A stretch of DNA of 39,464 bases, from assembly GCA_905182785.1 (NCBI GenBank), contig CAJJDF010000032.1:1-39464 (forward strand). Reading direction: 5' to 3'. Source of the stretch: an uncultured Flavobacteriales bacterium. GTDB taxonomy: Bacteria; Bacteroidota; Bacteroidia; Flavobacteriales_D; CAJJDF01. This document shows positions 25,564-35,291 of the stretch, one piece after another (the first letter of the stretch is position 1; every line of letters begins with the position of its first letter). Position numbers and translations under genes: made by a program. Below the pieces are notes generated by a model. That model was not told the DNA's origin. It did no database searches and saw nothing but the letters and a program-made list of their open reading frames with translations.

Positions 25564-26814
25564 ATGGAATTAAAAAGAGTTGTAATAACTGGAATCGGAG
25601 CACTAACCCCTATTGGGAATAGTGCTTCAGATTATTTTGATTCACTTAAAAAAGGTGTCTCTGGATCAGCACCTATAACAAGATTTGATGCATCCAAGTT
25701 TAAAACACAATTTGCTTGCGAAGTAAAAAACTTTAATGTGGAAGATCATCTTCACAGAAAAGAGGCAAGGAAAATGGATATTTTCTCTCAGTATGCTGTT
25801 GTTACAGCTGAAGAGGCTGTTTTAGATTCAGGAATGAATCTTGATGAAGTAGATACTGATAGAATAGGTGTAATTTGGGGAGCAGGAATTGGTGGACTTA
25901 AAACTTTACAGGATGAGTGTGAAAACTTTTTCAATGGAGATGGAACACCTAAATTCAATCCTTTCTTTATACCAAAAATGATTGCAGATATTGCTGCTGG
26001 TCATATTTCAATTAAATACGGTTTTATGGGGCCAAATTTTGCTACGGTTTCGGCATGTGCTTCATCAACTAATGCCTTAATTGATGCTTTCAATTATATA
26101 CGTTTAGGAAAAGCCAATGCAATACTTGCAGGAGGATCTGAAGCTGCTGTAACTGAAACAGGAATTGGTGGATTTAATGCTATGCACGCATTATCTCAAA
26201 ACAATGATTCTCCTGAAACTGCCTCAAGGCCTTTTGACAAAAACAGAAATGGATTTGTACTGGGTGAAGGTTCTGGAGCAATGATGCTTGAAGAATATGA
26301 TCATGCAATTGCTCGTGGAGCAAAAATATATGCAGAGGTCGTTGGAGGAGGTGCTTCTGGAGACGCACATCACATAACTGCACCACATCCTGAGGGATTA
26401 GGAGCACGTAACGCCATGAATGAAGCTTTGAGAGAAGCGAACATTGAACCAAGCGATATTGATTACATCAATGTGCATGGTACATCTACTCCACTTGGAG
26501 ATATTGCAGAATCTAAAGCAATACAAAAAGTATTTGGAGATCATGCTTACAAATTGAACATTAGTTCTACAAAATCTATGACAGGTCACTTATTGGGAGC
26601 TGCGGGTGTAATAGAAGCTTTAGCTTGTGTGTTAGCAGTTACTGAAGACATTATTCCTCCGACAATAAATCACACAGAAATAGACCCTGAATTGGATGAG
26701 AAATTAAATTTCACTTTCAATAAGGCACAAAAAAGAACCGTAAATTATGCTTTATCCAATACTTTTGGATTTGGAGGGCATAATGCAACTCTTATTATCA
26801 AAAAGTATTCTTAA
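25564..26814 (+). CDS. fabF: 3-oxoacyl-ACP synthase II
   Basis: A 416-residue condensing enzyme that elongates acyl-ACP with malonyl-ACP. The active-site Cys is in VSACASSTNA (about 165), the catalytic His residues are in NVHGTSTPLGD (about 305) and TGHLLGAAG (about 342), with the conserved Lys in STKSMTG (about 337). It is cotranscribed with acpP. In many Bacteroidota rnc follows fabF; here a CPBP-family gene follows after 29 bp. Confidence 0.97.
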   Translation: MELKRVVITGIGALTPIGNSASDYFDSLKKGVSGSAPITRFDASKFKTQFACEVKNFNVEDHLHRKEARKMDIFSQYAVVTAEEAVLDSGMNLDEVDTDRIGVIWGAGIGGLKTLQDECENFFNGDGTPKFNPFFIPKMIADIAAGHISIKYGFMGPNFATVSACASSTNALIDAFNYIRLGKANAILAGGSEAAVTETGIGGFNAMHALSQNNDSPETASRPFDKNRNGFVLGEGSGAMMLEEYDHAIARGAKIYAEVVGGGASGDAHHITAPHPEGLGARNAMNEALREANIEPSDIDYINVHGTSTPLGDIAESKAIQKVFGDHAYKLNISSTKSMTGHLLGAAGVIEALACVLAVTEDIIPPTINHTEIDPELDEKLNFTFNKAQKRTVNYALSNTFGFGGHNATLIIKKYS

Positions 26815-26843
26815 AACATTTTTATTATTTGTAATTTCAAGTA

Positions 26844-27776
26844 ATGAAAATTTTCCTATCCTATTTTAAAGATTATTTCAAGGACAACTTTAGCCTAAAG
26901 GCACATCTATTGATTGGTCTTTTTATTGCAATTTGCATTTATGCGAATTATCAATATGAAGTTTATCCAAAGTATTTTAGAGTAAAAAACTACAGTGAAT
27001 TAGGTGTTATAAAACTTTGGGGGATGTTTGCTTTTGCATTCATTGTTCCACTTTTAATTATGGCTGTTTTTCAAAAAGAAAAAAAAACAATTCTCAATAA
27101 ACATTATTTGATATTTGGTCTCTTAGGACTATTTTTTGTTTCATTAGACTCCTCCTACTACACTTTAAAATTTGTAAAACAATTAATCCCTTATGACATT
27201 GAAGGTTTTAGTTTTTATCAATCTTGCCTGTCCAATGTAAATAGTTTGTTTACAATAATGATCCCTGTTTTTATTGTCTATTATATTGTCAGCTATTTTA
27301 AACCCGAACTATATGGACTAAAGCTCAATGGCGTCAATATAAAACCGTACTTAGTATTAGTCGCAATTATGTTACCTATTGTATACATTTCAGCAGTAAC
27401 ACAAGAAGATTTTACAAAATACTATCCTTCCTATAGCTTCAATAGGTTTCAAGAAGCAAACTTATCCGAAGTGTCCAAAATTGCACTGTTCGAGTTTTGT
27501 TATGGATTCGATTTTATCTCAGTAGAGTTAATGTTTAGAGGATTTATGGTGGTTGCACTTTCTCGATTTGTTGGAAAAGATGCTATTTTACCTATGGTCG
27601 CTTGTTATGCATTTTTACATTTCGGAAAACCTATGGTAGAAACAATTGGCTCAGTATTTGGAGGTTTTGGGTTAGGGATTTTAGCCTATAAATCACGAAA
27701 TATCTATGGGGGATTAATTGTTCATTTGGCTGTGGCTTGGGGAATGGAACTCTCTGCTTTTATTCTAATATCATAA
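26844..27776 (+). CDS. CPBP-family intramembrane protease-like protein
   Basis: A 310-residue polytopic membrane protein with about eight hydrophobic helices. The C-terminal part matches the CPBP (CAAX protease/bacteriocin-processing) pattern: SVELMFRGF for motif 1, FLHFGKP for motif 2 and GLIVHLAVAWGMEL for motif 3. The usual EExxxR reads VExxxR, so one of the two glutamates is absent. I believe related sequences with a single Glu (WEFFFRG-like) exist, so this may be a subfamily trait. Activity is uncertain. It follows fabF by 29 bp and its stop overlaps the stop of the converging radical SAM gene by six bases. Confidence 0.75.
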   Translation: MKIFLSYFKDYFKDNFSLKAHLLIGLFIAICIYANYQYEVYPKYFRVKNYSELGVIKLWGMFAFAFIVPLLIMAVFQKEKKTILNKHYLIFGLLGLFFVSLDSSYYTLKFVKQLIPYDIEGFSFYQSCLSNVNSLFTIMIPVFIVYYIVSYFKPELYGLKLNGVNIKPYLVLVAIMLPIVYISAVTQEDFTKYYPSYSFNRFQEANLSEVSKIALFEFCYGFDFISVELMFRGFMVVALSRFVGKDAILPMVACYAFLHFGKPMVETIGSVFGGFGLGILAYKSRNIYGGLIVHLAVAWGMELSAFILIS

Positions 27777-29237
27777 CTTATATAAATTCCTCATTTTCTT
27801 TAATTCTAAATTTTCCTTTTTACTTAGTACATAATAAATTGGCATTTTAGCAATCTGTTTTAATTGAGAGACAGAAGTTTTAAAAGGCTTTGTACACAAT
27901 CTTTTTAGTGCAACTCTTCCTTTGGTTACCTGAAAGGTTTTGTGTGTGTATCTGTGTAATTTCTTGTAAAATTGCTGATTAAAAGTCCCCTTAAATAACA
28001 TAGCCAATTCATCCGAATCTGTCCAGTTTTGCTTTCCTTCCAATTCATCTTTTACCTTGTCATAAAACTTTGTCCCTGGAAGAGGGTAAGAAACTGATAT
28101 CCCAATATCATCTGGTTTTAATCTTTTTATTAAAGCTATCGTTTTGTCGATATCCTCTTTTTCCTCTCCCAAATATCCGTACTGAATAAAAAAAGCAACC
28201 CTCACTTCTTTTTGCTGAAGCAACTTGGTAGAGTCTTCTATTTGCTTAATTGTTGTTCCTTTATCCATTGCATCTAAAATCCCTTGAGATCCGCTTTCTG
28301 CTCCTATCCAGACTTCTTTTAACCCAGAACTAACCAAAGAGTCAATGTTGTTTTCTTTCAATAATAAATCAGCTCTACTTTGAATTTTGTAAGCTATTTC
28401 TAACCCCTCTTTCTTTAATTCTTTATCAAATTCTTGAACCCAATTTGGCTTTAATCCGAATATATCATCACACATCCAAAAATTAGTAACACCATAAGTA
28501 GTAGATAAAAAACTAATTTCTTCGACTACCCTTTTGGGTGATCTAGAATTATATCTATTTCCATAAATTGGTTTTGCACACCAATTGCATTTATAAGGGC
28601 AGCCTCTAGTTGTTGCAATATTCAAAGCAAAGGGATGAAGCTTGCTTTTCCAAGCTTTTTTATAGCTTTCCACGTTAATTAAATCCCAAGCTGGCTGAGG
28701 CAAGAAATCCAAATCCCTCAAGACTTCTCTTCTCCCATTATTAATTGTTTTTCCTTCTTTGGTAAAACAAATTCCTTTTACAGAGTCTAATGCGTCATTG
28801 TTCTCTAATGCTTTTAAGGTCTCGAGTAAGGTGACCTCTCCTTCTCCAAGAATTACAAAATCAGCTCCTTTCTCCAAATATTTTTTAAAATGATCCGTTG
28901 AATCTGAACTGGATACAATCACTTTACAGCCTTCTTGTTTAGCCAATTTAATCATTTCAAAAGCTGCTTCACGCATGTTGATTAAACACATTTTAGTCAA
29001 ATAATTAAACCCATCATCATACAATACAAAGTAATTGGGTTTTGTCGTCTTTAACAGTCCCTGTATTTCTTGTGCAGATTCTTTTAAACCCACATCAAAT
29101 AACGATACATCAAAACCATTATCTCTTAAAAAAGAAGCTGCATAAATTGTTCCTAAGGGAGGATAGGGAGTTCCAGTTTCCCATTGTTTGGAATCCATCT
29201 GATAAAAATAACTGTGGCTAAATAATATGCTAGACAT
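27771..29237 (-). CDS. B12-binding-domain-type radical SAM protein
   Basis: A 488-residue protein. The N-terminal part (YPPLGTIYAASFLRDNGFDVSLFD, then VILGEGE) resembles the cobalamin-binding-type Rossmann domain that precedes many class B radical SAM enzymes, though a DxHxxG cobalamin motif is not apparent. The radical SAM core has the cluster-binding CPYKCNWC (Cys at about 213, 217 and 220), WMCDDIFG, EVWIGAESGSQGILDAM and FFIQYGYLGE. The C-terminal 100 residues are basic. The substrate is unknown. It is the last gene of a polysaccharide operon, overlapping the nucleotidyltransferase gene by 8 bp, so a modification of a glycan or lipid carrier is plausible but unproven. Confidence 0.85.
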   Translation of the reverse strand: MSSILFSHSYFYQMDSKQWETGTPYPPLGTIYAASFLRDNGFDVSLFDVGLKESAQEIQGLLKTTKPNYFVLYDDGFNYLTKMCLINMREAAFEMIKLAKQEGCKVIVSSSDSTDHFKKYLEKGADFVILGEGEVTLLETLKALENNDALDSVKGICFTKEGKTINNGRREVLRDLDFLPQPAWDLINVESYKKAWKSKLHPFALNIATTRGCPYKCNWCAKPIYGNRYNSRSPKRVVEEISFLSTTYGVTNFWMCDDIFGLKPNWVQEFDKELKKEGLEIAYKIQSRADLLLKENNIDSLVSSGLKEVWIGAESGSQGILDAMDKGTTIKQIEDSTKLLQQKEVRVAFFIQYGYLGEEKEDIDKTIALIKRLKPDDIGISVSYPLPGTKFYDKVKDELEGKQNWTDSDELAMLFKGTFNQQFYKKLHRYTHKTFQVTKGRVALKRLCTKPFKTSVSQLKQIAKMPIYYVLSKKENLELKKMRNLYKL

Positions 29238-30129
29238 TTCTCAAATTATTAATTGTTTTATTATAGGAGTCCAACACTTTTTTCTGAAAATTGCTGGGGT
29301 GATGTTTGGATACATTTCGGGTAGATTTAAAAGCAATATTAAAATCTATTTTTGGTAAATCAGGAAATTTTCTTTCCCATCTCTTTAGTGTTAGTTTCAT
29401 GCAATATAAATCTAATTTTTCACCAATTTTATTATTAAAAAATGACTCCAATATAGTTTGAAAAAAAGTACTTTTGTATTCAATTATATCCTGGTTTTTG
29501 ATTTTATTGAAATCATAATACTCTTCAGCCCATTGATTTTCTTCTATTAAAACTTTATATACCTTTTTATTAATAATGGGCATTAAAGTGAAAATTTCGG
29601 TTGCAGTAAAAATATTATTCTGATCAATTTTTAAGTCTTTTTCACCTAGGAAATAATTAACACAAAAGAATTTTCTGGAATTAAATAAAAACACTTTTTT
29701 GTATAAAATAAGTACGGTTCTTGCAAACCACATTCTATTGTGTTTGGTGATTACAAAATAATCTATATCGCCATCTAATGTTACATATCCTTTAGAAAAA
29801 GAACCAGAGATAAAAACGGCTCTCACATATGGAAATTTACTTATTAACTTAGCTCTTTTGATTGCTTTTCTTGTAAAAACCTTGGCCCTTTTGTTTCCTT
29901 GCTCTCTATTAATTACTCTTTCAGTATCATTTTTTAAACTATAAAAATTCCTCACTTTATACACAACAGAATCTTCTGTAAGTTTTTTCAATTCAGTAGC
30001 TACTTGATCTTCAGAAAATCCTTGAGAAAATATAAAAACTTCATCAAAAGTAAGCGGATAATCAAACACATCATAATAAGCCAATACTTTGAGTACAGCA
30101 GAAATATCTATGTCTTTGTTGTTTTTCAT
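29230..30129 (-). CDS. Winged-helix plus nucleotidyltransferase-domain protein
   Basis: A 299-residue soluble protein. The first 75 residues form a winged-helix-like domain (VLAYYDVFDYPLTFDEVFIF ... VVYKVRNFYSL). A pol-beta-type nucleotidyltransferase motif follows, with ISGSFSKG (about 107-114) and the metal-binding pair in LDGDIDYFVI (about 118-127). The C-terminal half is helical and of unknown role. Such proteins occur next to radical SAM genes in polysaccharide loci, and their reaction is not known to me. It overlaps the ligase gene by 4 bp (ATGA-type) and the radical SAM gene by 8 bp. Confidence 0.8.
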   Translation of the reverse strand: MKNNKDIDISAVLKVLAYYDVFDYPLTFDEVFIFSQGFSEDQVATELKKLTEDSVVYKVRNFYSLKNDTERVINREQGNKRAKVFTRKAIKRAKLISKFPYVRAVFISGSFSKGYVTLDGDIDYFVITKHNRMWFARTVLILYKKVFLFNSRKFFCVNYFLGEKDLKIDQNNIFTATEIFTLMPIINKKVYKVLIEENQWAEEYYDFNKIKNQDIIEYKSTFFQTILESFFNNKIGEKLDLYCMKLTLKRWERKFPDLPKIDFNIAFKSTRNVSKHHPSNFQKKVLDSYNKTINNLRNV

Positions 30130-31580
30130 TTGGTGGAGTAAGATACTAAGTTTTTTTTAGGTCCTTGGTTTAAATCTATTCTTACTAAGATGGCTAAACT
30201 TGACATAAATAGGATTGCCATTTTTTGAGAATCAATAAAAGAATTGAATAAACCGTGAATGTAAAACGTGATTAATCCTAAAATTGAAGCATAAACCAAG
30301 AGCTTTGTTGATTTATCTAATCCCGAATACAAAAGCTTTATTGATAAATAAATAGAATAAAATAATAGAGATAAAAACACAAGAAAGCCTACAATTCCAG
30401 TTTCGGATAAATAAGTAAAATACTCGGAATGCGCATTCCCTTTGTCGCCCATGTGAGTGCTTATTCTGGTAGTAAATTCATTGGTTTGGTAGTTCCCATA
30501 ATTAAACTGATAAGTCCCAGGTCCAAATCCTAAAATTGGTTTTTCCTCGAACATTCGCACAGCACACACCCATCTATTTATCCGTTCCATGTTAGATGCA
30601 TCATTCTGTAAATTTGTTATTGAAACGATATGAGTAGAAAAATTATCTCCATACTTTAATGAATTCTCTTTTAAGGTTCCATAAATTGAATTGAAATTGA
30701 AATAAATGACTCCGAATAAAACCAATACTATCCCTACAAAATGATAAAATCTTAATCTTAATCTTGTGAAAATGAAAAATAACATGGCTACAACCACACT
30801 GATCCAAGCTGCTCTGGAATAGGATAAAAATAATGCGATAAGTACCAGGGAAAGAAAAATAAGTTTAGGAATAACCTTCCATTTTAATTCCTTTTTATTC
30901 GTTATGTCTAACACAAGAAAGGGGACAATAAAAGCAAGACAAGCTCCATAAATAGTGTGCTCATCATAAAAAGGAAGCGAAGCATAAACAGAAGCTGGCT
31001 GAACAAACTCCCATTGAGAATGGTCAATTATTGTATAAATTATTGGTGCTATTAATCCAATTCCATACAGCCAATATACTTTTTTTAATTGCTCTTTTTT
31101 TGTCAAAAATTGAATTAAAAAGAAGTAAAAAACAACATAAAAAATCGATTGAGATATTGTTCTTTTAATTGAAATGGAGGGGTCTACAGAGGTAACTGTT
31201 GAAAACACCAAACTAGCGATTAACAATAAAATTAAGACACTCATGGGATGTGTAATTATTCTTTTCTCAAATTTTAATCCTCCCAAAAACTTTAACACAA
31301 CAATTCCCACAACTAGCAACATCATAATTTCTGAAGGGGCAGATAACTTAAAACCATCACCTATTGTTAAATCAATAGATAGAGGTGTTAAAAATACGAT
31401 TGCCAACAATAAGTTTGACGTGTGATTGAATAGAAATGGAGCTGCAATAAGCGCACTCATACCTACTAGGATTAACGTTACTTTTTCTACGTCTTCTTTG
31501 AATAAATAATAGACACAAGCACATAAAAGTATTCCTGTAGCTAATAGAAAAAACGATTTATTTTTTCTGCTCTTATTCAT
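30126..31580 (-). CDS. O-antigen ligase-like (Wzy_C) membrane protein
   Basis: A 484-residue protein with about a dozen hydrophobic helices and a large periplasmic loop at about 310-400. That loop carries ILGFGPGTYQFNYG and GNAHSEYFTYLSETGIVGF, the conserved H-S-E-Y and E-x-G-x-x-G elements of the O-antigen ligase/polymerase family. These proteins join or polymerise undecaprenyl-linked glycans at the periplasmic face. It cannot be decided from sequence whether this one is a ligase or a polymerase. It overlaps the Wzz-like gene by 8 bp and the nucleotidyltransferase gene by 4 bp. Confidence 0.85.
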   Translation of the reverse strand: MNKSRKNKSFFLLATGILLCACVYYLFKEDVEKVTLILVGMSALIAAPFLFNHTSNLLLAIVFLTPLSIDLTIGDGFKLSAPSEIMMLLVVGIVVLKFLGGLKFEKRIITHPMSVLILLLIASLVFSTVTSVDPSISIKRTISQSIFYVVFYFFLIQFLTKKEQLKKVYWLYGIGLIAPIIYTIIDHSQWEFVQPASVYASLPFYDEHTIYGACLAFIVPFLVLDITNKKELKWKVIPKLIFLSLVLIALFLSYSRAAWISVVVAMLFFIFTRLRLRFYHFVGIVLVLFGVIYFNFNSIYGTLKENSLKYGDNFSTHIVSITNLQNDASNMERINRWVCAVRMFEEKPILGFGPGTYQFNYGNYQTNEFTTRISTHMGDKGNAHSEYFTYLSETGIVGFLVFLSLLFYSIYLSIKLLYSGLDKSTKLLVYASILGLITFYIHGLFNSFIDSQKMAILFMSSLAILVRIDLNQGPKKNLVSYSTK

Positions 31581-32547
31581 TTGCTATTGATTCTGAAAAA
31601 TTGCTCCAATGAATTTTCAATGAATAAAAAAGTATGCTCCCAATCGCACCAATCAAAAATCCTAAAATAATATTAAGCAAAAATGAAGGGGAAGTTTTTT
31701 TATAATCTGCAATTGCATTTTGCACTCTATAAATTCTTGGGAAAGGCACACTTGTCTTTTCTTTAAGCACTACTAGTTCTCTCTTTAAGTTAGATAAAAT
31801 AGAAAGTTGATGGTAATATTCATTTATTGCTTTTGCAGTTTTAAACGTATAATTATTCTTTGCCGCATTAATTATAATTTCATCTCCCAGTCCAAGGTTT
31901 CCATTCTTATTGTTTTCCTCTAGTTTTGAGACTATATTCTGTGCTAACTGATTCGGTTTTGTCGTCTTTTTTTCATTTGAAAGGAGAAACAACAAGCTAT
32001 CAACAATAATTTGATGATTGTATACTTTGTGTGATAAATCGTCTTGTAATGCATATACATTTTCATATAAGATTTCTTTTCTAATCGTATCAATATAAGA
32101 CATCATTGTATTGGCAATCTTACTCGCCAATTCTGGTGATTTCATGATTACATTGAGTTTTACCGAAATAAATTTTGTTCTTTTAAAACTAATGTCTTCA
32201 ATGTAGTACTTGTTTAAGTAATACCTCCAGTTTTTAGAGTTTGTATCTATTTCGTAATAATTAATTAGGTCGTATCTTTTTATAATGGTTTCTTTCATTT
32301 TTTGAGATTCAAACAGTTGAATCAATCTGTCTGCCTGGAACTCATATCCAAAAAAATTGCTGTTCGCTACATCCTTCATAGAATTGGAATTGGTGGGAAA
32401 TACAATCCCTGAAGCTGTATATTTTTTGGGAATAAAAAACGTAACTCCGACTGCTATAATTGCAAACACAATAGAAAATAATAAAATCTTAACTCTGTTT
32501 TTAAATAAAGTCTCCAAAACTCTTTTGTTAGCTGTTTTCTCTTCCAT
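31573..32547 (-). CDS. Wzz-like chain-length determinant protein
   Basis: A 324-residue inner-membrane protein with one helix near each end (about 16-36 and 290-310) and a long periplasmic helical region between, the Wzz/PCP layout. It has GVTFFIPKKYTASGIVFPT after the first helix and no C-terminal tyrosine-kinase domain, so it resembles PCP-1-type proteins. Such proteins set glycan chain length together with a polymerase, here presumably the next gene. It is the first gene of a four-gene operon, with a possible -7 element 54 bp upstream. Confidence 0.85.
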   Translation of the reverse strand: MEEKTANKRVLETLFKNRVKILLFSIVFAIIAVGVTFFIPKKYTASGIVFPTNSNSMKDVANSNFFGYEFQADRLIQLFESQKMKETIIKRYDLINYYEIDTNSKNWRYYLNKYYIEDISFKRTKFISVKLNVIMKSPELASKIANTMMSYIDTIRKEILYENVYALQDDLSHKVYNHQIIVDSLLFLLSNEKKTTKPNQLAQNIVSKLEENNKNGNLGLGDEIIINAAKNNYTFKTAKAINEYYHQLSILSNLKRELVVLKEKTSVPFPRIYRVQNAIADYKKTSPSFLLNIILGFLIGAIGSILFYSLKIHWSNFSESIANE

Positions 32548-32600
32548 TTTTACCTCTCTTTATGATTGTATGAATAAAAATACGATAATTTTTGTACCTA

Positions 32601-32608
32601 CAAATATA
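32601..32608 (-). promoter_or_regulatory. Candidate -7 element for the polysaccharide operon
   Basis: On the minus strand TATATTTG matches TAnnTTTG exactly and lies 54 bp before the Wzz-like ATG. A TTG at the usual -33 spacing was not found, so the call is tentative. Confidence 0.4.
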
Positions 32609-32692
32609 AGATGACTATTCAAAGGAGTTTAGTCCGCTTTAGAAAGAAAATGGTTAAATTATTTCCCGATTATGCAATTGTCTAAAATTTAA

Positions 32693-32728
32693 ACAAAAAA
32701 AAATGAGGTAACAAAGTCACCTCATTTT
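32693..32728 (-). terminator. Intrinsic terminator of the dipeptidase gene
   Basis: AAAATGAGGT (32700-32709) pairs with ACCTCATTTT (32719-32728), with a further partial stem inside. On the minus strand a run of T follows directly. It lies 26 bp past the dipeptidase stop. Confidence 0.8.
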
Positions 32729-32754
32729 AAATTTATCATTTATTAACTCAGTTC

Positions 32755-34128
32755 TTATTTCCCAAACTCTTCAGTGAAATATTGATAGAAATAAGGAATA
32801 GTTTCAATTCCTTTTAGGTAATTAAAAATTCCATAATGTTCGTCTGGCGAATGAATGTCATCTGTTGCCAATCCGAATCCCATCAATACAGATTTAAGTC
32901 CTAACTCAGCCTCAAACATAGAAGTAATAGGAATACTTCCTCCTCCTCTAACTGGAATTGGTGTTACTCCAAATGTTGTTTCCATTGCTTTACTTGCTGC
33001 TTGATAAGCAGGAAAGTTTGTTGGAATTAAAAATGGCTCTCCTCCGTGATGTGGAGTTACTTTCACTCTCACAGCATCTGGTGCAATGGATTCAAAATGT
33101 GATCGGAATTTTTCTGTAATCTCATCAGAACTCTGACCAGGAACTAATCTCATAGAGATTTTTGCATAAGCTTTAGAAGGTAAAACTGTTTTAGCTCCTT
33201 CTCCAATATATCCTCCCCATATTCCATTTACATCCAAAGTTGGACGAATAGAAGTTCTTTCGTTTGTTGAATATCCTTTCTCTCCAAATCCTTCTTTTAT
33301 TTTCAATTCAGCATTATAATCATCTTGATTAAAAGGTGCTTTTGCCATTTCTGCTCTGTCTTCATCAGAAACTATCTCTACATTATCGTAAAATCCTTTT
33401 ACTGTGATGTGATTATTTTCGTCTGTTAACGAAGCAATCATGTTACACAAAATATTAATTGGATTCCCAACTGCTCCTCCGTACAATCCTGAGTGCAAAT
33501 CACGGTTTGGTCCAGTTACCTCAACCTCCATATAACTCAACCCTCTTAAACCAACTGCAATAGATGGCGTTTCATTTGAAATCATAGAAGTATCAGAAAT
33601 CACAATCGTATCGGCTGCTAATTTCTCTTTGTTCGCTTTTACAAAAATCCCTAGGTTTTCAGAACCAACTTCTTCTTCTCCCTCAATCATAAACTTAGCG
33701 TTACAAGGCAAAGAGTTTGTCTTTATCATGTATTCAAATGCTTTTACGTGCATGTAAAATTGTCCTTTGTCATCTGCAGAACCTCTTGCATAAATATATC
33801 CGTCTTTTATTACAGGTTCAAACGGTGGACTTGTCCATAATTCAATAGGATCTGCTGGTTGCACATCATAATGTCCGTAAACCAAAACAGTTGGTAATTT
33901 AGGGTCAATGATTTTTTCTCCATACACAATTGGATGACCTGCTGTTTCACAAATTTCTGCAAAATCTACTCCTGCATCAATCAAACTTTGTTTCACGTGC
34001 TTAGCACATCTATTTACTTCACTTTTATATGCTGGATCAGCACTTACAGAAGGTATTTTTAATAAATCTACTATTTCATCTATGAATCTGTCTTTGTGTT
34101 CTTCAATGTATTTTTTTACGTCTGCCAT
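32755..34128 (-). CDS. M20-family dipeptidase (CNDP-like)
   Basis: A 457-residue metallopeptidase of the M20 carnosine-dipeptidase-like group. It has VLVYGHYDVQPADP (metal His at about 86 and Asp at about 88), YARGSADDKGQ (bridging Asp near 119), MIEGEEEVGS (catalytic and metal Glu at about 151-152) and a dimerisation-type insert at about 205-325 with DLHSGLYGGAVGNP. A late PDEHYG supplies the final metal His. No signal peptide is seen, so it is cytosolic. It is monocistronic, with a clear terminator and 163 bp to the divergent FBPase gene. That upstream gap shows no further feature I can support. Confidence 0.92.
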   Translation of the reverse strand: MADVKKYIEEHKDRFIDEIVDLLKIPSVSADPAYKSEVNRCAKHVKQSLIDAGVDFAEICETAGHPIVYGEKIIDPKLPTVLVYGHYDVQPADPIELWTSPPFEPVIKDGYIYARGSADDKGQFYMHVKAFEYMIKTNSLPCNAKFMIEGEEEVGSENLGIFVKANKEKLAADTIVISDTSMISNETPSIAVGLRGLSYMEVEVTGPNRDLHSGLYGGAVGNPINILCNMIASLTDENNHITVKGFYDNVEIVSDEDRAEMAKAPFNQDDYNAELKIKEGFGEKGYSTNERTSIRPTLDVNGIWGGYIGEGAKTVLPSKAYAKISMRLVPGQSSDEITEKFRSHFESIAPDAVRVKVTPHHGGEPFLIPTNFPAYQAASKAMETTFGVTPIPVRGGGSIPITSMFEAELGLKSVLMGFGLATDDIHSPDEHYGIFNYLKGIETIPYFYQYFTEEFGK

Positions 34129-34291
34129 ATATTAATTTTTGTATTGAATTGAGATGATTTCCATCCGTGAACTATCTATTTCCTATTTCCATAAAATTAC
34201 CTAAACCAAGAGAGAAAGTAAAATCTTACCCTCATTATTTTTAACAATCATTTAATAAGCGTATTTTTACAAAATATCAATTTACAATTTC

Positions 34292-35290
34292 ATGCAATCA
34301 ATCACTTTAGGCGAGTTTATTATTGAAAACCAACAACACTTTAAATATTCTACAGGAGAATTATCTAGTATATTAAGTTCTATTCGTTTGGCTTCAAAAA
34401 TTGTACACCATGAAATAAACAAAGCTGGATTAGCTAAACATATTTTGGGTGCTGTGGGAACTGAGAATATTCAAGGGGAAGAGCAACAAAAATTGGATTT
34501 ATATGCTAATGATGTTTTTATTAAAGCATTAAAAAACAGAGGTATTATTTGTGGGATTGCTTCCGAAGAGGATGATGATTTTATCGCTTTTGATGGAGAT
34601 TCTATGAAAGGAAATTATATAGTTGCAATGGATCCTCTTGATGGTTCGTCTAACATTGATGTAAATGTATCGGTAGGAACAATTTTTTCTATTTACAGAA
34701 GAATTTCTCCGGCAGGGACTCCTGTAACTTTAGAAGATTTTTTACAACCAGGAACGGAGCAAGTTGCTGCAGGTTATGTTTTATACGGCTCTTCTACTAT
34801 GTTAATTTATACAACTGGGAATGGTACAAATGGATTTACTTATGATTCTTCTTTAGGTGTATTTTACTTGTCACATCCAGATATGAAAACATCAAAAGAT
34901 GGTAAGATATTCTCAATGAACGAAGGGAATTACAACAGAACTTCGCAAGGATTGAGAGATTATATTGACTACACGAAAGAAGTAGATGATTTTTCAAACA
35001 GACCTTATACTGCAAGATACATTGGTTCTCTGGTAGCAGATTTTCATAGAAATCTATTGAAAGGTGGCGTTTATGTTTACCCAAGTACTGATAATGCACC
35101 AAAAGGAAAACTGAGGCTATTGTACGAATGTAATCCACTTGCATTTGTAATAGAACAAGCTGGAGGAAAAGCAACTGACGGGAAAAATAGAATCATGGAA
35201 TTAAAACCAACTGAACTGCACCAAAGAGTTCCTTATGTGATCGGTTCAAGCAACATGGTGGATAAGGTTCATTCTTTTATGAATAAGTAA
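34292..35290 (+). CDS. fbp: Class 1 fructose-1,6-bisphosphatase
   Basis: A 332-residue enzyme of gluconeogenesis converting fructose-1,6-bisphosphate to fructose-6-phosphate. Metal-binding residues are in ASEEDD (about 90-95) and [23 protein letters not shown] (DPLDGSSN at about 114-121). Substrate-site segments [24 protein letters not shown] and [15 protein letters not shown] are intact. Length is normal for the class I enzyme. The stop lies one base from the stop of the converging exported-protein gene, so no separate terminator fits between them. Confidence 0.97.
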   Translation: MQSITLGEFIIENQQHFKYSTGELSSILSSIRLASKIVHHEINKAGLAKHILGAVGTENIQGEEQQKLDLYANDVFIKALKNRGIICGIASEEDDDFIAFDGDSMKGNYIVAMDPLDGSSNIDVNVSVGTIFSIYRRISPAGTPVTLEDFLQPGTEQVAAGYVLYGSSTMLIYTTGNGTNGFTYDSSLGVFYLSHPDMKTSKDGKIFSMNEGNYNRTSQGLRDYIDYTKEVDDFSNRPYTARYIGSLVADFHRNLLKGGVYVYPSTDNAPKGKLRLLYECNPLAFVIEQAGGKATDGKNRIMELKPTELHQRVPYVIGSSNMVDKVHSFMNK

Positions 35291-35291
35291 A

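Noticed and set aside
32548-32754. Possible small gene or tRNA in the 207-bp gap
   Set aside because: No cloverleaf or credible frame was seen; the gap is explained by a terminator and a promoter-like element.
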